Below are positions 57,847 to 64,000 of a DNA stretch of 64,000 bases, piece by piece. The stretch is from Citrobacter rodentium NBRC 105723 = DSM 16636 (GTDB taxonomy: Bacteria > Pseudomonadota > Gammaproteobacteria > Enterobacterales > Enterobacteriaceae). Made by a program: the position numbers and the translations under genes. Every line of letters starts with the position of its first letter. Position 1 is the first letter of the stretch. The stretch is taken from assembly GCF_021278985.1 (NCBI RefSeq), contig NZ_CP082833.1:372001-436000 (forward strand), read 5' to 3'. The notes below the pieces were generated by a model, which was given only the letters and a program-made list of their open reading frames with translations, ran no database searches and was not told the origin of the DNA.

Positions 57847-59070
57847 TCAGAACATCGCCTTGCCATATTCCATATCAGACGTGCCAAAGTATTTTGCAAT
57901 CGTCTGGCCGATGTCCGCGAAGGTTTCACGGTGACCGAGCGAGCCCGGTTTCACTTTCGGACCGTAGATCAGCACCGGAATGTGTTCACGGGTGTGATCG
58001 GTGCCGGTCCAGGTCGGGTCGCAGCCGTGGTCGGCGGTGAGGATCAGAATGTCATCTTCACCCACCAGCGCCATCAGTTCCGGCAGACGGCGATCGAACA
58101 GTTCGAGGCCCGCTGCGTAACCGGCGACGTCGCGACGGTGGCCCCAGGAGGAGTCAAAGTCGACGAAGTTGGTGAAGACAATAGTCTTGTCGCCCGCCGC
58201 TTTCATCTCTTTAACCGTGGCGTCGAACAGCGCATCCAGCCCGGTGGCTTTCACTTTTTTGGTGATGCCGCAGTTGGCGTAGATATCAGCGATTTTACCG
58301 ACGGAAACCACCTGGCCGCCTTTCTCGTCAACCAGCTTTTGCAGCACGGTCGGCGCTGGCGGTTCAACGGCCAGGTCATGACGGTTACCGGTACGCTGGA
58401 AATTACCCGCTTTGTCGCCGATAAACGGACGAGCGATAACGCGACCAATGTTGTAACCGCCTTCGGTCAGCTCTTCGCGGGCGATTTCGCACAGCTCGTA
58501 CAGTCTGTCGAGGCCAAAGGTCTCTTCATGACAGGCAATCTGAAAGACAGAGTCCGCGGAGGTGTAGAAAATCGGCTTACCGGTTTTCATATGCTCTTCG
58601 CCAAGCTTATCGAGAATCACCGTACCGGAGGAGTGGCAGTTGCCGAGGTAGCCCGGCAGATTCGCGCGTTTTACCAGCTTATCCAGCAGCGCCTGCGGGA
58701 AGCTGTTCTCCTGGTCGCTGAAATAGCCCCAGTCGAACAGCACCGGCACGCCGGCGATTTCCCAGTGGCCTGACGGGGTATCTTTGCCGGAAGAGAGCTC
58801 ATGCGCCCAGGCGTAAGCGCCCACTACTTCCGCGTTGCCGTCCATACCGGCGGCGATCTTACCGGTAGAACCTTCATGCGCTTTAACCAGCCCCAGGCGG
58901 GTCAGGTTCGGTAAATTCAGCGGCCCTTTGCGGCCATTATCCGCTTCGCCTTTAGCACAAGCTTCTGCGATATGCCCCAGGGTATCGGCGCCCACATCGC
59001 CAAAGCGATCGGCATCTTCCGTTGCGCCAATACCAAAGGAGTCCAGCACCATAATAAATGCACGTTTCAT
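57847..59070 (-). CDS. deoB: phosphopentomutase
   Basis: 407 residues from the ATG at 59070 (MKRAFIMVLDSFGIGAT). Converts (deoxy)ribose-1-P to the 5-phosphate. The alkaline-phosphatase-like metal site shows VLDSFGIG, GKDTPSGHWE and LTADHGCDPTW...DHTREH. Confidence 0.97.
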   Translation of the reverse strand: MKRAFIMVLDSFGIGATEDADRFGDVGADTLGHIAEACAKGEADNGRKGPLNLPNLTRLGLVKAHEGSTGKIAAGMDGNAEVVGAYAWAHELSSGKDTPSGHWEIAGVPVLFDWGYFSDQENSFPQALLDKLVKRANLPGYLGNCHSSGTVILDKLGEEHMKTGKPIFYTSADSVFQIACHEETFGLDRLYELCEIAREELTEGGYNIGRVIARPFIGDKAGNFQRTGNRHDLAVEPPAPTVLQKLVDEKGGQVVSVGKIADIYANCGITKKVKATGLDALFDATVKEMKAAGDKTIVFTNFVDFDSSWGHRRDVAGYAAGLELFDRRLPELMALVGEDDILILTADHGCDPTWTGTDHTREHIPVLIYGPKVKPGSLGHRETFADIGQTIAKYFGTSDMEYGKAMF

Positions 59071-59121
59071 ATTGTTCTCCATACATCTGCGCTGTAAAAA
59101 AGCGATCAGATCAGTATACCG

Positions 59122-60444
59122 CTATTCGGTAATACGACGATAGACCGTTGGCGTAATTTCAGGCGCTTTATCGTCAAGAGTAATTGCCGCTTTCACCGCC
59201 TGCGCCGCATCCTGCCAGCAGGCTTCATCTTTGGCGTGGATGACCGCCAGCGGACGCTGTCCGTCAACGCCGTCGCCCAGGCGAACCATATCGGTAAAGC
59301 CGACGCTGTAATCAATGCTATCGGACGCCTGGCGACGCCCGCCGCCCATTGACACTACCGCCATGCCCAGCGCACGGGTATCCATCGCCGACACAAAGCC
59401 TTCGGTATCGGCATAGACCGCTTTGCTGAGCATCGCCGACGGCAGATATTTCGCGTAATTTTCCACTAAGTCGGTCGGCCCTTTCTGCGCGGCGACCATC
59501 CGGCCAAACACCTCAGCCGCTTTGCCGTTGTCCAGCACCGCCTGCAGCTTCGCGCGCGCTTCGGCATCGTCTTTCGCCAGCTGGCCGGAGATGAGCATCT
59601 CAACGCACAGCGCCATCGTGACGTCAAACAGGCGCGGGTTACGATATTCGCCGGTCAGGAACTGCACCGCCTCGCGCACTTCCACCGCGTTACCGGCACT
59701 GGAGGCCAGCACCTGATTCATGTCGGTAAGCAGCGCGGTCGTACGGACACCCGCGCCGTTCGCCACGCCGACAATCGCTTCGGCAAGCGCTGCAGAAAGT
59801 TCATACGTCGGCATAAACGCGCCGCTGCCAACTTTCACGTCCATCACCAGCGCATCCAGCCCTTCGGCCAGCTTTTTCGCCAGTATGGAAGCGGTAATCA
59901 GCGGTATGGAGTCCACCGTCGCGGTAATATCGCGGGTGGCATAAAAACGTTTGTCCGCCGGGGCGAGCGAACTGGTCTGCCCGATAATCGCTACGCCCAC
60001 CTCTTTAATAATGTCGCGGAAACGGTTGTCGTCCGGGAAGATATCGAAGCCCGGAATGGCTTCCAGTTTGTCGAGCGTACCGCCGGTATGACCGAGGCCG
60101 CGACCGGAGATCATCGGCACATAGCCGCCGCAGGCCGCGACCATCGGCCCCAGCATCAGCGATGTTACATCGCCCACCCCGCCGGTGGAGTGTTTATCAA
60201 CGATTGGGCCGTTCAGTTGCAGACTCTTCCAGTCCAGGACGGTGCCTGAATCCCGCATTGCCATCGTCAGCGATACGCGCTCCGGCATGGTCATATCGTG
60301 GAAGAAGATGGTCATCGCCAGGGCGGCAATCTGACCTTCCGAAACGGTATTGTCACGAATGCCGTTGATAAAGAAGCGGATCTCTTCATCACTCAGCGCA
60401 TGACCATCACGTTTTTTACGAATAATTTCTTGTGCGAGAAACAC
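59122..60444 (-). CDS. deoA: thymidine phosphorylase
   Basis: 440 residues. Phosphorolysis of thymidine to thymine and deoxyribose-1-P. Signature KHSTGGVGDVTSLMLGP and SGRGLGHTGGTLDKLE; phosphate/nucleoside loop KVGSGAFMPT. Confidence 0.97.
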   Translation of the reverse strand: MFLAQEIIRKKRDGHALSDEEIRFFINGIRDNTVSEGQIAALAMTIFFHDMTMPERVSLTMAMRDSGTVLDWKSLQLNGPIVDKHSTGGVGDVTSLMLGPMVAACGGYVPMISGRGLGHTGGTLDKLEAIPGFDIFPDDNRFRDIIKEVGVAIIGQTSSLAPADKRFYATRDITATVDSIPLITASILAKKLAEGLDALVMDVKVGSGAFMPTYELSAALAEAIVGVANGAGVRTTALLTDMNQVLASSAGNAVEVREAVQFLTGEYRNPRLFDVTMALCVEMLISGQLAKDDAEARAKLQAVLDNGKAAEVFGRMVAAQKGPTDLVENYAKYLPSAMLSKAVYADTEGFVSAMDTRALGMAVVSMGGGRRQASDSIDYSVGFTDMVRLGDGVDGQRPLAVIHAKDEACWQDAAQAVKAAITLDDKAPEITPTVYRRITE

Positions 60445-60469
60445 AGTACCTCCTGGAGAAAAGAGTGTA

Positions 60470-60598
60470 AGCCTTCCGTAGGCCTGATAAGCGAAGCGCC
60501 ATCAGGCATTTGCCGGGTAAGCGTAGCGCCAGCCACCCGGCGAACCGGAACAACGCCGGATGGCGGCTACGCCTTATCCGGCCTACAGCGAACAATGC
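60470..60598. repeat. BIME cluster between deoC and deoA
   Basis: Several REP units (TAGGCCTGATAAGCGAAGC, GCCATCAGGCA, GCCGGGTAAGCGTAGC, GCCGGATGGCGGCTACGCC) lie within the deo operon. Confidence 0.88.
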
Positions 60599-60600
60599 TA

Positions 60601-61380
60601 TTAGTAGCTGCTTGCGCTCTTACCGTCGCCGTGGCCCAGTACTTTCAACAGGCTCGCCAGCAGGCTGGAGGCGCCAAAGCGGTAATGACGGGAATCCGCC
60701 CACTGTTCGCCGAACAGCTCGTCCGCGATGGCGAGGAATTTCTGCGCGTCCTCCGCCGTACGTACGCCGCCCGCCGGTTTGAAGCCAACGGTTTTTTCCA
60801 CGCCCATATCGCGAATCACTTCCATCATGATGCGCGCGCTTTCCGGCGTGGCGTTTACCGGCACTTTACCGGTCGAGGTTTTAATAAAGTCCGCACCGGC
60901 CCTGATAGCGATTTCCGACGCTTTACGAATCAGCGCGTCTTCTTTCAGTTCGCCAGTTTCAATAATCACCTTAAGCAGGACGTTGGCCGCAGCGCAGGCG
61001 TCTTTACAGGCTTTCACCAGATCGAAGCCCACCTGCTCGTTGCCGGCAATCAGCGCGCGGTACGGGAACACCACGTCAACTTCATCCGCGCCGTAAGCAA
61101 TCGCCGCGCGGGTTTCCGCCAGCGCAATCTCAATATCGTCATTACCGTGCGGGAAGTTAGTGACCGTGGCGATACGGATCTCGGGGGTGCCCTGCTCTTT
61201 CAGCGTCTTACGCGCGATCGGGATAAAGCGCGGGTAGATACAGATTGCTGCCGTATTGCCCACCGGGGTTTTCGCCTGATGACACAGTGCAATCACTTTT
61301 TCATTGGTGTCGTCGTCATTCAGGGTCGTCAGATCCATCAGCTTCAGGGCGCGCAGGCTGCTTGCAGTTAAATCGGTCAT
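60601..61380 (-). CDS. deoC: deoxyribose-phosphate aldolase
   Basis: 259 residues from the ATG at 61380 (MTDLTASSLRALKLMDLT). Cleaves deoxyribose-5-P to acetaldehyde and glyceraldehyde-3-P. Schiff-base Lys in GADFIKTSTGK, second Lys in VGFKPAGGVRT. First gene of deoCABD. Confidence 0.97.
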   Translation of the reverse strand: MTDLTASSLRALKLMDLTTLNDDDTNEKVIALCHQAKTPVGNTAAICIYPRFIPIARKTLKEQGTPEIRIATVTNFPHGNDDIEIALAETRAAIAYGADEVDVVFPYRALIAGNEQVGFDLVKACKDACAAANVLLKVIIETGELKEDALIRKASEIAIRAGADFIKTSTGKVPVNATPESARIMMEVIRDMGVEKTVGFKPAGGVRTAEDAQKFLAIADELFGEQWADSRHYRFGASSLLASLLKVLGHGDGKSASSY

Positions 61381-61419
61381 AACATTCTCCAACGGCATCG
61401 CCGTATAAAATTCTTACCG

Positions 61420-61535
61420 TGCGGGTCTGTTAGTATTCTAACATCCACCCGCGATTACACTTCGATATGCATCACAGTTAATGAAAACCTGGTACAAATT
61501 TGCATTACCGTAATGCGATCAACTTCAAATAAATT
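61420..61535 (-). promoter_or_regulatory. deoP2 promoter with DeoR, CRP and CytR sites
   Basis: The DeoR operator palindrome TGTTAGAATACTAACA (61428-61443, minus strand) is identical to the E. coli deo operator. Upstream is a CRP site TGTGATGCATATCGAAGTGT (61457-61476), and further up a second CRP-like site (TTTGAAGTTGATCGCATTA, ~61512-61530) with room for CytR between. This predicts induction by deoxynucleosides and nucleosides plus catabolite control. Confidence 0.92.
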
Positions 61536-61641
61536 TCTTTTTCTGGCATGTACTTCTGCCCGCAGGCGCATCAGGATCAAAAGCCATAAACCCGCTTATT
61601 CCTACAATGTCCGCACGCTTTCCGGCATATAAGGAATCCCG

Positions 61642-63192
61642 ATGTCCACGTCAAACGAAACCGCGCTGCAACAACGCTGCCAGCAAATCGTCACCAGTTC
61701 GGTGCTCAGCCCGGCGCAAAAACGCCATTTTCTGGCGCTGGAGGCCGAGAACAATCTGCCTTATCCTGAACTGCCCGCCGGGGCGCGCCAGGCGCTGGAC
61801 GACGGGGTAATCTGCGATATGTTTGAAGGTCATGCGCCGTTCAAACCGCGCTATGTGTTGCCCGATTACGCCCGTTTTCTGCGCAACGGCTCCGCGTGGC
61901 TGGAGCTGGAAGGCGCGCAGGATCTCGACGATGCGCTCTCGCTACTGACCATTCTCTACTACCATGTGCCGTCCGTGACCTCAATGCCGGTCTACCTCGG
62001 TCAGCTTGATGCGCTGTTGCAGCCTTATGTTAAAATTCTAACACAAGATGAGATTGATAGCCGAATAAAACGTTTCTGGCGCTATCTCGACAGAACCCTG
62101 CCGGACGCGTTTATGCATGCCAATATCGGCCCCGCCGATGGCCCTGTCACCCGCGCCATTTTACGCGCCGATGCCGATCTGAAGCAGGTTGCGCCAAACC
62201 TGACCTTTATCTACGACCCGCAGATCACGCCGGACGACCTGCTGCTGACGGTGGCGAAAAATATCTGTGAATGCAGCAAGCCGCATATTTCCAACGGCCC
62301 GGTAAATGATAAAATTTTCACAAAAGGCGGTTATGGCGTGGTGAGTTGCTACAACTCCCTGCCGCTCGCTGGCGGCGGCAGCACGCTGGTGCGTCTGAAC
62401 CTGAAAGCCGTTGCGGAGCGCAGCAGCTCTGTCGAAGACTTCTTCGCCAACGTACTTCCCCACTACTGCCGACAGCAGATCGCCGTTATTGATGCGCGAT
62501 GTGAGTTCCTCTATGAAAAATCACATTTCTTTGAGCATAGCTTCCTCGTTCAGGAAGGACTGATCGACCCTCAACGTTTTGTGCCGATGTTTGGGATGTA
62601 TGGGCTGGCGGAGGCGGTAAATCTGCTGTGCGAAAAAGCGGACATGAGCGCGCGCTACGGGAAAGCGCAGGCGGCGAATGAGCTGGCCTGGCGCATCAGC
62701 GCCCAGCTCGCGGATTTTGTTGAAAACACGCCGGTGAAATATGGCTGGAAGCAGCGGGCGATGCTGCACGCCCAGTCGGGGATCAGTTCGGATATCGGCA
62801 CCACGCCGGGCGCGCGCCTGCCCTACGGCGACGAACCGGACCCGGTAACCCATCTGCAAACCGTCGCGCCGCATCATGCGCATTACCCTTCCGGGATCAG
62901 CGACATTCTGACGCTTGATGAAACCATCAAGCGCAATCCTCAGGCGCTGGTGCAGCTGTGCCTCGGCGCATTTAAGGCCGGAATGCGTGAATTTACCGCC
63001 AACGTCAGCGGCAACGACCTGGTGCGCGTGACCGGCTACATGGTGCGCCTGTCGGATCTGCAAAAGTATCGCGCCGACGGTTCCCGCACCAACACCACCT
63101 GGCTTGGCGAGGAGGCGGCGCGTAATACGCGTATTCTGGAACGACAACCGCGTGTGGTAAGTCATGAGCAGCAGATGCGCTTTAGTCAGTAA
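61642..63192 (+). CDS. yjjI: glycyl-radical-enzyme-like protein YjjI
   Basis: 516 residues. The C-terminal RVTGYMVRL is the glycyl radical motif (RVxGY); a Cys in ICECSKPHISNG could be catalytic. The substrate is unknown. The start is preceded by AAGGAATCCCG. Pairs with the activase gene yjjW, whose start lies inside its 3' end. Divergent from deoC. Confidence 0.93.
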   Translation: MSTSNETALQQRCQQIVTSSVLSPAQKRHFLALEAENNLPYPELPAGARQALDDGVICDMFEGHAPFKPRYVLPDYARFLRNGSAWLELEGAQDLDDALSLLTILYYHVPSVTSMPVYLGQLDALLQPYVKILTQDEIDSRIKRFWRYLDRTLPDAFMHANIGPADGPVTRAILRADADLKQVAPNLTFIYDPQITPDDLLLTVAKNICECSKPHISNGPVNDKIFTKGGYGVVSCYNSLPLAGGGSTLVRLNLKAVAERSSSVEDFFANVLPHYCRQQIAVIDARCEFLYEKSHFFEHSFLVQEGLIDPQRFVPMFGMYGLAEAVNLLCEKADMSARYGKAQAANELAWRISAQLADFVENTPVKYGWKQRAMLHAQSGISSDIGTTPGARLPYGDEPDPVTHLQTVAPHHAHYPSGISDILTLDETIKRNPQALVQLCLGAFKAGMREFTANVSGNDLVRVTGYMVRLSDLQKYRADGSRTNTTWLGEEAARNTRILERQPRVVSHEQQMRFSQ

Positions 63193-64000
63193 AATCCTCC
63201 CCTTTTCCTGCGTCGACGGGCCAGGCAGTCGCCTGGTCCTGTTTTTACAGGGCTGCAATCTGCGCTGTAAAAACTGCCACAACCCGTGGACCATCGGACG
63301 CTGCAACCACTGCGCGGAGTGCGTCGCGCAGTGTCCGCATCAGGCGCTGAGTTTCAGCGCCGGGAAGGTGTCATGGCGGGCCGATCGCTGCCAGCAGTGC
63401 GACACCTGCCTGCGGATGTGCCCGCAGCAGGCGACGCCAATGGCGCAGAGCATGCGCGTTGACGAGGTGCTGCACCAGATCCGTCAGGCCGCGCCGTTTA
63501 TTGAAGGCATTACCGTCAGCGGCGGCGAAGCCACCACCCAGCTGCCGTTTATTGTGGACCTGTTCGCCGCCATCAAAGCCGATCCGCAGTTAACGTCGCT
63601 GAGCTGCCTGGTCGACAGCAACGGACTGCTGAACGAAACCGGCTGGCAGAAATTGCTGCCGGTGTGTGATGGCGTGATGCTCGATCTGAAAGCCTGGAGC
63701 AGCGAGTATCACCAGCGGCTGACCGGACGGGACAACGCGCAGATTAAGCGCAGTATTCTGTGGCTGGCAGCGCGTCAAAAGCTGGCGGAGCTGCGGCTGT
63801 TGGTTATTCCGGGGCAGGTCGATTATCTGCAACATATTGATGCGTTAGCCGCGTTCATCCGGCAAACTGGCGACGTCGCGGTGAGGCTGAACGCCTTTCA
63901 CCCCCACGGCGCGTACGGTGAAGCCAGCGGGTGGGTAAGCGCGACGCCAGAAGAGGTGGAACAGCTGGCCGATGCGCTGCGGGAGCGTGGGGTGAAGAAA
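63164..64000 (+). CDS. yjjW: glycyl-radical enzyme activase YjjW, 3' end outside window
   Basis: Starts at the ATG at 63164, 29 bp inside yjjI, reading MSSRCALVSKILPFSCVDGPGSR. The radical-SAM motif CNLRCKNCHNP (CxxxCxxC) is followed by two ferredoxin-type clusters (CNHCAECVAQCPHQAL and CQQCDTCLRMCPQQAT), as in pyruvate formate-lyase-activating enzymes of the extended type. At least 279 residues are visible, and the frame is open to the window edge. Confidence 0.95.
   Translation, partial: MSSRCALVSKILPFSCVDGPGSRLVLFLQGCNLRCKNCHNPWTIGRCNHCAECVAQCPHQALSFSAGKVSWRADRCQQCDTCLRMCPQQATPMAQSMRVDEVLHQIRQAAPFIEGITVSGGEATTQLPFIVDLFAAIKADPQLTSLSCLVDSNGLLNETGWQKLLPVCDGVMLDLKAWSSEYHQRLTGRDNAQIKRSILWLAARQKLAELRLLVIPGQVDYLQHIDALAAFIRQTGDVAVRLNAFHPHGAYGEASGWVSATPEEVEQLADALRERGVKK

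Overview
The window is chromosomal DNA from an enterobacterium close to Escherichia, Salmonella and Citrobacter. Housekeeping genes match the E. coli families almost residue for residue (lysS, prfB with its programmed frameshift, gcvTHP, 6S RNA, serA, deoCABD), and REP/BIME repeats lie between operons. Gene order differs from E. coli K-12: the block glyU-ygeR-idi-lysS-...-serA-rpiA-argP (about 65 min in K-12) is joined to nadR-radA-serB-lplA-deo-yjjI-yjjW (about 99.5 min). With several decaying genes and an Ag43 island this suggests a rearranged Citrobacter, perhaps C. rodentium; that name is inference.

Region 1 (1-9.3 kb) is an Ag43-type genomic island: YeeP-family GTPase tail, the phase-variable autotransporter flu, then the usual yfjQ/yfjX/radC-like/yeeT/cbeA/cbtA/DUF5983/DUF957/DUF4942 cargo. 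Region 2 (9.5-15.2 kb) is a graveyard: two broken integrases, a decayed P4-type immunity/early-gene segment, a Ner-like regulator with an amber stop, a multiply frameshifted OLD-family nuclease, then two small intact unknown genes.

Region 3 (15,243-20,613) is the most interesting part. A compact 5.35-kb integrative element lies between 24-bp direct repeats of the 3' end of tRNA-Gly(CCC) (glyU). All five genes are on the minus strand: tyrosine integrase, DUF4145 zinc-ribbon protein, small unknown protein, small membrane protein and serine resolvase with its own res-like site. Its 760-bp untranslated centre carries three minus-strand sequences that look like promoters of T7/T3-type single-subunit phage RNA polymerases, although no such polymerase is encoded here. 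Between the first two is ATCTGTT followed by T residues, the T7 class II pause signal that sits at the T7 concatemer junction. I propose that this is a satellite of T7-like podophages which is switched on, and perhaps replicated or packaged, by helper RNA polymerase.

Region 4 (20.6-44.9 kb) is conserved core: ygeR, idi, lysS-prfB-recJ-dsbC-xerD (one minus-strand cluster), fldB, ygfX-sdhE, ygfZ, yqfA, yqfB, frameshifted bglA, gcvPHT, ubiI-ubiH-pepP, ygfB, zapA, 6S RNA and fau. A second P4-type remnant sits between fau and serA (45.4-46.2 kb). Region 5 (46.3-64 kb) holds serA, rpiA, argP, the rearrangement junction with a LysR gene, nadR, radA, serB, ytjB, lplA, an isolated DUF1120 fimbrial-like gene, the deo nucleoside catabolic operon with a recognisable deoP2 control region, and the glycyl-radical pair yjjI/yjjW, the latter cut by the window edge.
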